64,000 bases of DNA from Anthracocystis setariae. Taxonomy: Eukaryota; Basidiomycota; Ustilaginomycetes; Ustilaginales; Ustilaginaceae. Shown here in pieces: positions 10,651 through 19,930 of this stretch (positions are counted from its first letter, which is position 1; each line of letters begins with the position of its first letter). The notes beneath the pieces were generated by a model. That model saw only the letters and a list, made by a program, of their open reading frames with translations. It was not told the origin of the DNA and did not search any database. Position numbers and translations under genes: made by a program. The DNA lies in assembly GCA_928724745.1 (NCBI GenBank), contig CAKMXJ010000001.1:434001-498000 (forward strand), in the 5' to 3' direction.

Positions 10651-12498
10651 TTATTGACGCTTTTCCCAGATCTGGATGTAGCTTTCTCCGAGGAAGATCA
10701 TTTGTCTGTTGACCTGTTCTACGAGGAGGTCTTGGATCTGGAACCATTTTTGTTGGTCGAGGGTGCTATTGTTGGTGTTGAGCGTGTGGACGTGGGATTT
10801 CCAGGCAGCTTTTTCCCTTACTGTGCCGGGGACTGCGTCGTAGACGATGTTGGCGACGAGGTCGTAGACATGGTCGAGCTTGGGATCGTTGGTGTTGGAG
10901 GGGCCGATGGGGATGTGTTTGGCGATGTCGAGGCCTCGGATGGGGAAGTTGACTAGCGTGGGGTTTCGTTCTTCCTGACCGAGAGAGTTGCGCGTGAAGC
11001 GGCGGTAGTGGATGATGAGGTATTGCGGTAGACGTAGGATGCGATATCGCATAAGTTTTTGATTCGAAGCGTGCAATGAGACGCCGTCGTACTTGGACAG
11101 TACTTGCGAGATGGTGACTTGGGGTACGAGGCTTTCTTCGTCGCCTTCGGCGATCACGGGCGGCGGAGTGGGAAGGTCCATAGCGAGTAGGAAGAAAGGC
11201 ACTTGGCGTTTCTCGACGGTCAATGCCGAGTCGAACTGCGCATGACCCGCCTCGCTCCTTTGCCCATTGACAGAGGTCGACCTCTCACCTGCCGCTTGAG
11301 CAGCAACATCAGCAGCAGAATTCGGTTCAGCCTCCTCGACCCGATGCAAAGGTTGCGCTTCCACCTGCACCAACCCCTGGAACGACTCGCTGATGACACT
11401 TCTACCTCCCCTCTTCCTCTTCCCCTTCCCCCCCGGCCCGGAGGACAGGTCGGCATCGAGTCGATTCAACAACCAGCCCAAAAACTCGACCGGATCCGCC
11501 TGCTCGGTGATGCTAAACCTCTTCCCAGAAACCTGCGCCACCTGCTGCAAAAACTCATGCGGCGAAACTTGCGCCTTGAACGCCCTCGGATTCCACATCT
11601 TTCTCACCAACGCCCCGAACCTCTTGACCAACTCGGTCCCCTTCTCCCTCTCCCTCTCCTGCAAAAACCAATCGCGCAACCCGCTCACATGCACCAGCGC
11701 CTGCACCACCGCATTCACATAATCCGTCTTGCCCACATTGTTCAGTCCCACACTACCCGGATAGTACTCTTCCCCTCCCAGTCCGCGCGCTGGTCGCGCA
11801 TCCAACCCGTCCTGGATCATCGCGCGTGTAAACGTGGGATTCAGCAGATACTTGATATCCTGCAACGCCGCCTGGTTTTCGGGCGAGACCTCGTAGTTGT
11901 CCGGCAAGATATACGCTTGAGCTGAGCCGAGATGGAGAAACACATGGTGCGAAAAGTCGATGCTGTGCAGGTAGGCGTAAGAATTGCGACCGCGGCCTTG
12001 AAAGTACTTGCCGCACACGAGACAGGCGTAGACGTTGATGTTGGAGAGCGAAATCGAGCAGAGTTTCTCAAAGTCAAAGTCGAGCACACCACGATTGATT
12101 GTATCGAGGTACAGGGCGGATCTCGATTTGGATTTGAGGTCGGAGGCGGTGAGAGATGCGGATGCAGTTCGTGCGGTGGAAGATGAGGAAGATGAGGAGG
12201 AGGCAGCAAGACGTGTCCAGTATTCGGCATCTTGGACATCATCGTCGTCGGAGGCTGCATCGTCTTGAGGCGGCGGTGGGGGTGGAGGAAGAGAAGGCGG
12301 TGGTGGAGGGACGATGTCGCTGTTTCGTGCAGACTCGAAGGGAGGTTCTATCGGCGGAGGGGGGACATCAGGGTCGAAACCGGGCGGCGGCGGAGGAGGA
12401 GGAGGCTGATCGTTTTCTGGAGGTGGGGGAGCTGGAGGTGAAAACGGTTGAGGCGCTGTACGTTGCCTCTTGGTCGGCGGTATTGATGGATCCGCCAT
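10651..12498 (-). CDS. SAD1: SAD1/USP39-like U4/U6.U5 tri-snRNP assembly factor
   Basis: Single exon of 615 residues from the ATG at 12498 (the frame also extends upstream from a GTG, judged not to be the start). Residues 1-110 are Pro-rich and acidic. A zinc-finger UBP domain follows, with CLVCGKYFQGRGRNSYAYLH and the HVFLHLGS segment. Then comes a ubiquitin-hydrolase-like domain, with GLNNVGKTDYVNAVVQAL aligning to the active-site box and a C-terminal YDLVANIVYDA block. The catalytic Cys position is Asp, as in USP39/Sad1, which are inactive and act in tri-snRNP addition to the spliceosome. Acidic and basic low-complexity segments lie between the domains. Its 3' end converges on antizyme with a 290-bp spacer. 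Confidence 0.9.
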   Translation of the reverse strand: MADPSIPPTKRQRTAPQPFSPPAPPPPENDQPPPPPPPPGFDPDVPPPPIEPPFESARNSDIVPPPPPSLPPPPPPPQDDAASDDDDVQDAEYWTRLAASSSSSSSSTARTASASLTASDLKSKSRSALYLDTINRGVLDFDFEKLCSISLSNINVYACLVCGKYFQGRGRNSYAYLHSIDFSHHVFLHLGSAQAYILPDNYEVSPENQAALQDIKYLLNPTFTRAMIQDGLDARPARGLGGEEYYPGSVGLNNVGKTDYVNAVVQALVHVSGLRDWFLQEREREKGTELVKRFGALVRKMWNPRAFKAQVSPHEFLQQVAQVSGKRFSITEQADPVEFLGWLLNRLDADLSSGPGGKGKRKRGGRSVISESFQGLVQVEAQPLHRVEEAEPNSAADVAAQAAGERSTSVNGQRSEAGHAQFDSALTVEKRQVPFFLLAMDLPTPPPVIAEGDEESLVPQVTISQVLSKYDGVSLHASNQKLMRYRILRLPQYLIIHYRRFTRNSLGQEERNPTLVNFPIRGLDIAKHIPIGPSNTNDPKLDHVYDLVANIVYDAVPGTVREKAAWKSHVHTLNTNNSTLDQQKWFQIQDLLVEQVNRQMIFLGESYIQIWEKRQ

Positions 12499-12881
12499 GT
12501 CGCTCTGTTGGGATCGATGGCCAAGTGATTGTGTCGAGAGCGTGGATGGTTTGGAAGAATGCAAAGAAGCAAAGTGACACGGATGTCGGCTGTTGTTTCT
12601 TTTGTGCTTTTGCCTCCACCTCCTCGCGTGGATTCCAACCAAAATCACCCGATCAACAATCTCGTTCCCGATTCAGCACCTCCCATCAAGTAGCGACCTC
12701 TTTGCCATATTTATCGATACCAATCTCAACACCGGAGGCATCGGATCACCCACTTGAACTCGGATGCCGAGGACCGAGATCGTACTGCTCTCCACGGCAT
12801 CATTCCTGCCCAACGCGAAGCTTAGAGATGACTGAAAGAGATGCGAAGTGAGACTCGCGAGGATCTGCACGTCGGCAAATA

Positions 12882-12924
<43 letters not shown>

Positions 12925-14087
12925 ACATGTGTCGAATAACGGGTCCCCCTCCTCTCCTCTCGCCACTCGCTTGCCAGCTCTGTCAAGTACAGCATCTACA
13001 CCTTCTACCTTACATCTTGAGCCTTGTGCTAGTCGCGAGCATATCGCATGCAACCCCCATATCATCAGATGTAAGCTGTCGTGCGATGCACGTGTTTGAT
13101 TTCCCTCGCCTTCATGCGCGTATGCTGCCTTTGCTCAAGGCTATGTCGAGGGACGCCTACAAGACAAAAGGCAGATAGTGGGATTTCACCCCCCTTTCAC
13201 CTCATGAAACATTCCCACATACAGATCCGGATAAGCCCAAATCAATGAAAACTGCTCAATTCTGCTCTAGGGACCGAGTTTGCCAAGCTTAGAGATGGCT
13301 GAAGCGCACGGATCTAGAAGTTCTTGAGCCTTGTATTGAGTGAGAGCGGAAGAGTAGAGTGTACGCCAAGCGCCATATCCAAGTGGCTTTGTACTGGACC
13401 GTCCAAGCTCCGTCCCTCAGCCCCCTGCATCATCCGTTGCCACCTCCAGCTTTGCTTTTAACCATCGCCACCTTTCCTACTTTCCACCTTCACTTCTTGC
13501 CTTCTTTGTTCAGCCACCTTTCATCTTTTTCTACTCCTTAACGCTTCAAGGGCTGATAGCTTCTTTATGACTTTACGACTTTGTTACGCTTCCTAGATGG
13601 ACAGCTTACAATAAGAGAACAGTGATCCTCTAACTGGTTTCAGGTCACTGTCCTTCAAACGTTTTCCTTGCGATTCTTCCCTTCTCTTCCTACGACCTTT
13701 TAATCACTACACTTCAGTCTGGCCTCTTCAACGCTTCCATAACTTCTAGCTAGGCTTGTAATGAGCCTATCAGCTGCTTAACAGTATCCTCAGTCAAACA
13801 GAACCTCATCATTCACGATCACGCCACTTGATTCTGCAGCAAAGAGCACAACCTCCATCCTCCAGCGCTTTCTTACTTGACTTTCATTACGACTTCAACG
13901 ACTTTTTCAACCGACGTTTCATTTCAATTACCTCTGTCTTCATTTCTATAGACAACCCTGCTCATCCCTTGGCTTCCAGCTATTCATCCTTTCAGCACTA
14001 CCAGCCGTTCTAGCACTTTTGATAAAGGGCTAATATCAGAGTTCTCAACTTTCAGGCATTCAAATCCAAAACCAGTGGCAGAGGACG
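12499..14087. other. Divergent intergenic region with a 40-T tract
   Basis: About 1.6 kb between SAD1 (-) and the large MFS gene (+). It holds an uninterrupted run of 40 T at 12884-12923 and a long pyrimidine-rich leader from about 13400 to 14087, typical of transcribed 5' leaders here. Short frames inside it are not convincing genes. Confidence 0.5.
12884..12923. repeat. Poly(T) tract, 40 bp
   Basis: Uninterrupted T40 in the spacer between SAD1 and the MFS gene. It may be a nucleosome-excluding poly(dA:dT) element or the tail of an old retroposed copy; no target duplication was noticed. Confidence 0.9.
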
Positions 14088-17000
14088 ATGTCAGGGACAA
14101 ACGATTACCTAAAGCGATCTAGCGCCATATCTGGCTCTGGTATCGCTGTAAAGCCCAGTGAGGAGCCCTCAAACACCAGCTCCGCCTCATCCACTGCCAG
14201 GTACCAGCAGATGCGTGATGCTGCCTTCGCCGCTCAGCACGCCCTCTGGAGGTATCAGGTTGAGACCCAACCAGCCGCTGTTGATCCACACCATTCAGTG
14301 CAGCATCTTGCCCCTCCTCAAGACCTCCGCCATGCGACAGGTACGGTCAAAATCGCGACTGGACTGCAGCGCATTCCTGAAGTAAATTCGGAGAACTCGT
14401 CGGGGGAGTGCAAGACTCCTCGATCCCTGCAGGCAGGCAAAAGGGCAAAGACGGTGGATCATCGTGCCCTCCCGCGCAACTTTAACCCAGTAACGGGTAA
14501 AAAAGATGATGGGAGGAGTCAGGCCAGGAGGCCGAGCTTGCCGTATGTGTTTGAGCCGCTTCAGACTCAGCATTCTGTTGATGTGGGAAAGGGTAATTTT
14601 CCAAATCCACACAACGCTGCTGCTGATGGGGCAAACGACTCTCAGCTTTCGACAGCTCAGTTTCAGCGAACGGCTAGTCAAGACCGGTCTTTTCCGTCAC
14701 AGTCGCGAGTCGGTGGCCCTTACCAGCAAGCTCAACCTCAATCGCAAATGGTGGAAAGACAAGCAGGGGACACCCTTCAAGGTCGCCGAGAAGCTCGAGA
14801 CGATGGCAACGAGTTGCCCCCGACTCCTCCTCTTGGCTCAGTGGCGCAGATGCAAACCTTCCAAACCATGCCTCTTTTGATCAACAAGGCTCGTCTACCA
14901 AGCCAAGCTGTCCATGTCGCAACCGCCGTCGCCGAATCCACCTCCACCTGGTCCTCTAGCAGCAGTGAATCGGAACTCACCCCAACGGAATCTAGCATCG
15001 CCGCTATCCGTCATCGCAATACAGCGCTGGAATCTCAGCTGCAACCCGTCATACTCACTCTACCATCCACGTTCAGTTGCTCTTCCACCCTCACTCCAGC
15101 TCCTCCTGAACATTCAAAGGCATCTGCAGCGAATCTCGGATCGCCCCAGGCCCAAGGATGCCGAAACACTCAAATTTCAGCAGCCAAAGTGGCAACCATG
15201 AAAGCGTCCGCTACACCCTTTACATCGACTACACCGAGCAAGCTCTCTGCGCCTCCGATCCGATCCGCCTCCGACGATACCAGCCACTCTGGCGAAACTA
15301 TCGCCCTCGCCAACGGCACCCAAATCCCCACCGTCCGAACCGACTTTCAAAATCTGACGCCTATCAAGCTGAACAAGCCCAAGCCCGCCGAGGTGGAGAG
15401 TGTTGGGGGGCATGTGGTGCCCAAGACGCATCCGAGGATAGTTCAGAGGCACGATGGAGGTGCGAGGGCTATCTACTCTCCAACGCCACAAACGCTTGCT
15501 GCAGCACGAAAACAGTCCGCTAACCTCCAAGGACCGAAAGCGTCGCAAGAAAGGGTTTCAAGCCCACTCTCAGCTAATGCTGAGCCACCACAAGCTCCAC
15601 GAATTTCCCACACTCTCAAGCTCGAGGGAACCGCAATGTCTTACAATGCCTCCGCTTTCGCATTGATTGGGGAGGGAAAAAGCGTTGTGGGTTCAAATCA
15701 GGCCAAGTTAGCGAAAGATGAGGATGTCGAATCGTGCAGTGATCCGAAGCGGAATACGTTTGGTGAGATCGCACCGAGCATGCTAGAGGAGGCGAATAGG
15801 AAGTTGTTCCAGTACCAGATGCAGCAGCTGGGTGATTTTCCTAGGGAGAAGAGTGTCGGTTCGTCGCGTACCGACATGAAGGGAGGGAAGAAGTCAGAAG
15901 ACAGTTCAGGAGCTAGGATTGTGAGGAGGATATCGTGCGTATCACAGCGGAGCAGAAGAGACTCGATCGGTTCGGCCAGCACGGCATTTGATTCGCCCAC
16001 AAAAGAAGAATTCCCTTCATCAATCCGTCACACCAGTGGTCCTGCTTCAAACAATACCAAAAGCGGAGGAGCAGCGCGACGCACCACACGTGGGGCAGTT
16101 GCTCCGCCTAGCGATGTGCCAGAGATGCAAGAGCCCTCCGAAGCCTCATCGCCTTTCTCAGACGAGGGAACGGAAATCGATAACGAGGATGATGCCCATG
16201 ACACCTCGGTGGACCAACAGATCCCGTTCATCGTCAACACGCTCACACCCCAAGACTCTGACGCACCCCACGCCGATCGTCCTGACTTGCGCTTCATCCC
16301 CATCTCGTCAGTTAAAGCGGGCAAAGCTCGTCGTCCACGCACTCGCGACACTCGCGTTTCGTTCCGCAGCAACCCGTCCCGCATCGAGTCGCGTCAACAT
16401 GGCGCCACGCCAACCTGTAAGCTGTGCTTCCGGGCCGGTTTCGACTGCGCGATGAACCTGCAGCTTGGGGAAGGCACAGCTGCAAGAAAGGCGTTCCAGG
16501 ATTTTGTCGCTGCAGGAGGGCTGAATGCTTTTTCGATTCGTGATCATATTGCGCACCAAAGTGGGTCGGTGGCTGATGGAGGTGGCGGGATCACGGTGCA
16601 AGATGCACTGGGGAGGAATTACGTGGATAAGCTCGGTGAGGTCGCGTTTGGAGAGTCGGCCCTCAGCAGACCCGTCACGAGGGGGATGTTTAACGACCTG
16701 TTGGAAGAGCAACAGGAACAGGAGAGGAGGGAATCGATGTACGCGGATCACAAACCCTGGTCGGCAGATGACGAGGGGAATGTCGATGCGACAAAGTCTC
16801 AACGCAGTAGCTACGAGCGAATCAAGCGCAACCTGAGTGTCAGCAAGAAAGATCGCCGTCTTTCTCAACTTACCCTCAAAGATGGCGTGGACACAGATCA
16901 GATGCAAGCCACAGGTCCAGATGGGGCGAGAGATGGGTTGCCAAATAATGTCAAACGGAGTATCTCCACTAAGCGTTCAGACGGTCGATGGATCGAAGAT

Positions 17001-19337
17001 GGACAGGTGGACATCGATCCGTTGCACTCCGGAGACGGAGCTGACGTTGACGATGAGGATGCGGATGACCTCACTGCCTCAACGAATGGGGAAGATATCG
17101 TTCGGTGGGCCGATCGTTGGTCTTCCTTCGCTAAGCTCCGCCAGCTCCTGGCACTCTGGGTCTACATCTTCGCCCTCCAAGCGCTCGCCTCGGGCTACAC
17201 CAACACTGTCACGCACATCACAGTCGACACTTTAGCTTCTCCACCCTCTACTCTATTTCTGCAACTCGGCTCGCTCGCCTACAACGGCTGTCAGGGAGGA
17301 GGGCTGTTGTTCGCCAACGCCCTGGTCGGATTCGGCAGACAACGACTCCTCCTCCTCTCGCTCCTCGCCGTCGGCGCAGTCAGCATCGTCGCCGGCTTCG
17401 TCGCTTCAGTACCCGCGATTTTTGCCTGCCAAAGTCTCCTCGGCCTTCTTTGCGGATTGGTCATCTTTGTCTCGCTGGCAAGCTTGCTGGACCTATTTGC
17501 GACGTCCAAAGGCCGTCTTTTCGGCGTCGCTTCGATCGCACTCACTGCGCTCACGGGGCAATTCGCGGGTCCCTGGATCTCGCAAGTAATTCTCAGTCTC
17601 TTGAGCTGGTCGTGGACCTACTGGTTGACGCTGATCGTTGCAGCGGTCCTGATCGTCTACGTCGCGGTGGCTACGCGAGAAACGTCTGCATTCGTTCTCT
17701 TCCGCCGCGAAGCGCTAAGAATGAAGCGCACAGACTCTGGATGGACGCCGGAGCCGCAACCTGAAACCAAGGCAAAGCAAATGTTTGCAGATGACCTTTT
17801 GCGTCCTTTCAGGCTATTGCGGTATAATGTGATGTTGGTGCTGCTGGCACTTTGCTTGACGGCGTTGGGAGGAATGTATGCGTTCCTTTTCTCGGGCCTG
17901 GAAGCTGTTTTTGTCGAGACGCACGCGATGAGTCGGACTCACGCTAGCATTGCGATCACCGCCTCGGCGGTGCTGGGGGTGGTGGTTGGAGTGGTGGTAA
18001 TGTTTCTGATCAACTGCCGGCGCAGCTCGAAAGAAGCGACGGGCTTTTCGATCAAGGCCAGACCGTTGTACTTGGACGAAAAGGGCCACATCGACACACG
18101 TCGCCCGCCTCAAGCCAGGAGCGAGTGGCTGCTGATCCCTGCACTCATCGCGACTTTGAGCTTCAGCTTTGCGCTGTACACACTTGCGCTCTCAGCATCA
18201 TTCGCGACGACCTGGTTGCTCACTGCCTTCTCGATCACCCTCGCTACGTCCTCGCTCGTCAGCGTTGGAGTGACAACGATCCAGTACGTCATGGAAGGTT
18301 ATTCGCCAGCGAGGAAAGTCACGCTGCGCGATGTAGTAGCGCGCGAAGACATTGCCACGCCTACCATACTTCAAGACCACGATGTCGACCGATTCACGTC
18401 GTTCTCGCGCCGCACTGCAGCTCGCTTCCACGGCCGAAACTCCTTGCCAGCAGACGTGGGGGAGAAGCAAGAATGGTTCACCTCGGCAGAGATAGTGGCG
18501 TCGACGCGCGACAAGAGGTGGCTCGACGAAACGGCGCTCGCAGCCACCACTGCGGTCATGGCGTTGCTGTTCACGGTGTGCTCCGGTGTAACGTTTGTGA
18601 GCTCGGCGGCGTATGCGAGGTTGTCGTTCGGGTCGTATTCGGTGATCTTGGCGTCAGTTTCGCTGATGGTCCTGCTGGTGTTGCTGTGTGTGTTTTTGTA
18701 TGGGGCCAAGTTGAGGGCGAGGTCGATGATGATGTTGGATGAAAGCGATAGTTCGCGCGCACATGCACGACGGGTGGCAGTGCGCGAGAAACGCGCATTG
18801 AGAAGACGTAGCTCGATATCGCAATCGAGCCAGCATCGAGCTAGAGGTGCAAATACGTGGGTTAAGAAGCTGGCGGATGCGGTAGGGTACAAGTGCATGT
18901 CCGAGTCTGCACCGGTTCCAGTGTCGGATGCGCATTCGACCGCAGAGGGGAGGAGAGAGTTGTGGCTGTCCAAGCTCGTGGCAATTCGCAACGATCGTCC
19001 GCAGAAGGATACGGAAGGGGGTAGGCTGGATGAGGCGCAAGGGTTGGGATTTGAAATGTCGGCTCGACCAGATGCATTTGGTCGAACACTGAACGCATCC
19101 ATCTCGCTGCCCGTCGATTTGGATTCGCCGTACGGGCTTTTTCCAGCTCCAAGATCTCAGCCGCGCCCGAGTATCCGCCACATATCGAAGGATGGGATCC
19201 AAGACATCCCGTTCCACTCCGAAGCGAGACCGATCACGCCGGTTTTAATGCGCAAGAGCATCGACATGACGCGTACCGACACCATGCCACATCGACCCTC
19301 GATAAGTCCACCTCGGAATATACAGAGGTTCGGATGA
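14088..19337 (+). CDS. Very long MFS-type transporter with about 1000-residue N-terminal extension
   Basis: Single exon, 1749 residues. Residues 1 to about 1010 are low-complexity and Ser/Pro/Gln-rich. Inside this part, at about residues 780-830, lies a short Cys/His patch (CKLCFRAGFDC, then RDHIAHQSG). From about residue 1020 twelve hydrophobic segments can be counted, with an MFS-like loop 2-3 (GFGRQR), an antiporter-type segment TALTGQFAGP in TM5 and a long cytosolic loop between TM10 and TM11. The C-terminal 180 residues are again hydrophilic. This is known architecture for 12-TM major facilitator drug/H+ antiporter relatives, apart from the giant N terminus. Substrate unknown; plasma membrane or vacuole are both possible. 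Confidence 0.75.
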   Translation: MSGTNDYLKRSSAISGSGIAVKPSEEPSNTSSASSTARYQQMRDAAFAAQHALWRYQVETQPAAVDPHHSVQHLAPPQDLRHATGTVKIATGLQRIPEVNSENSSGECKTPRSLQAGKRAKTVDHRALPRNFNPVTGKKDDGRSQARRPSLPYVFEPLQTQHSVDVGKGNFPNPHNAAADGANDSQLSTAQFQRTASQDRSFPSQSRVGGPYQQAQPQSQMVERQAGDTLQGRREARDDGNELPPTPPLGSVAQMQTFQTMPLLINKARLPSQAVHVATAVAESTSTWSSSSSESELTPTESSIAAIRHRNTALESQLQPVILTLPSTFSCSSTLTPAPPEHSKASAANLGSPQAQGCRNTQISAAKVATMKASATPFTSTTPSKLSAPPIRSASDDTSHSGETIALANGTQIPTVRTDFQNLTPIKLNKPKPAEVESVGGHVVPKTHPRIVQRHDGGARAIYSPTPQTLAAARKQSANLQGPKASQERVSSPLSANAEPPQAPRISHTLKLEGTAMSYNASAFALIGEGKSVVGSNQAKLAKDEDVESCSDPKRNTFGEIAPSMLEEANRKLFQYQMQQLGDFPREKSVGSSRTDMKGGKKSEDSSGARIVRRISCVSQRSRRDSIGSASTAFDSPTKEEFPSSIRHTSGPASNNTKSGGAARRTTRGAVAPPSDVPEMQEPSEASSPFSDEGTEIDNEDDAHDTSVDQQIPFIVNTLTPQDSDAPHADRPDLRFIPISSVKAGKARRPRTRDTRVSFRSNPSRIESRQHGATPTCKLCFRAGFDCAMNLQLGEGTAARKAFQDFVAAGGLNAFSIRDHIAHQSGSVADGGGGITVQDALGRNYVDKLGEVAFGESALSRPVTRGMFNDLLEEQQEQERRESMYADHKPWSADDEGNVDATKSQRSSYERIKRNLSVSKKDRRLSQLTLKDGVDTDQMQATGPDGARDGLPNNVKRSISTKRSDGRWIEDGQVDIDPLHSGDGADVDDEDADDLTASTNGEDIVRWADRWSSFAKLRQLLALWVYIFALQALASGYTNTVTHITVDTLASPPSTLFLQLGSLAYNGCQGGGLLFANALVGFGRQRLLLLSLLAVGAVSIVAGFVASVPAIFACQSLLGLLCGLVIFVSLASLLDLFATSKGRLFGVASIALTALTGQFAGPWISQVILSLLSWSWTYWLTLIVAAVLIVYVAVATRETSAFVLFRREALRMKRTDSGWTPEPQPETKAKQMFADDLLRPFRLLRYNVMLVLLALCLTALGGMYAFLFSGLEAVFVETHAMSRTHASIAITASAVLGVVVGVVVMFLINCRRSSKEATGFSIKARPLYLDEKGHIDTRRPPQARSEWLLIPALIATLSFSFALYTLALSASFATTWLLTAFSITLATSSLVSVGVTTIQYVMEGYSPARKVTLRDVVAREDIATPTILQDHDVDRFTSFSRRTAARFHGRNSLPADVGEKQEWFTSAEIVASTRDKRWLDETALAATTAVMALLFTVCSGVTFVSSAAYARLSFGSYSVILASVSLMVLLVLLCVFLYGAKLRARSMMMLDESDSSRAHARRVAVREKRALRRRSSISQSSQHRARGANTWVKKLADAVGYKCMSESAPVPVSDAHSTAEGRRELWLSKLVAIRNDRPQKDTEGGRLDEAQGLGFEMSARPDAFGRTLNASISLPVDLDSPYGLFPAPRSQPRPSIRHISKDGIQDIPFHSEARPITPVLMRKSIDMTRTDTMPHRPSISPPRNIQRFG

Positions 19338-19930
19338 GGCGCGCGAGCTTCAAAAGCTCAAGAAAATATATTGAGGATTGGACGCTACTGACCCCCACCC
19401 CATCCCCTTTTTTTGGTTTGTAAAGCAGAGACAACGATGGAGGTAACAGGGCAAGATTATACTCCCTTCGAACGTGTACATACATACGGATAGACTTTTC
19501 AAGACTCAAGCCAACACATCCCATACAATCATCTTGAAAACGCAAGACGACGTAGACAACTCAGTCAAACCTATAAGCACAGATAAAAAAAACTTGAGTC
19601 CAAAACTCCCCAATCGTAGTCTCGGACAAAGCTCAGACCAAACCCCACCCTCAAACATTTGAAATGAAAAAATTCTCAACCATGACTTTCCCCATCATCG
19701 TCATCATCATCGACGATGATCATACAAAATGTGCCTTGGTGCAGAATCGTCACACGATTCCTTCTTTGCCCAAAAGGATCACGCCACGCACCATCCAACT
19801 TGGATAAACCATTTCTAAGTCCGCTTCGTCCGTCCAAGATGTGTTGTTCGGCAAATTGGCAATAAGAACGTGTGAGCGCAGATGCAAATGCAATGTGGTG
19901 GGCAATTCAAGTCTGAAGCTCCTTCACCCC
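19338..19930. other. Convergent 3' spacer
   Basis: About 590 bp between the ends of the MFS gene (+) and the GH20 gene (-). AT-richer than the genes, with GATGAT/CATCAT runs near 19690-19720. No coding signal. Confidence 0.5.

Noticed and set aside
12499..12648. Upstream extension of the SAD1 frame
   Set aside because: No ATG in the added 50 codons; the ATG at 12498 starts the usual Pro-rich N terminus.
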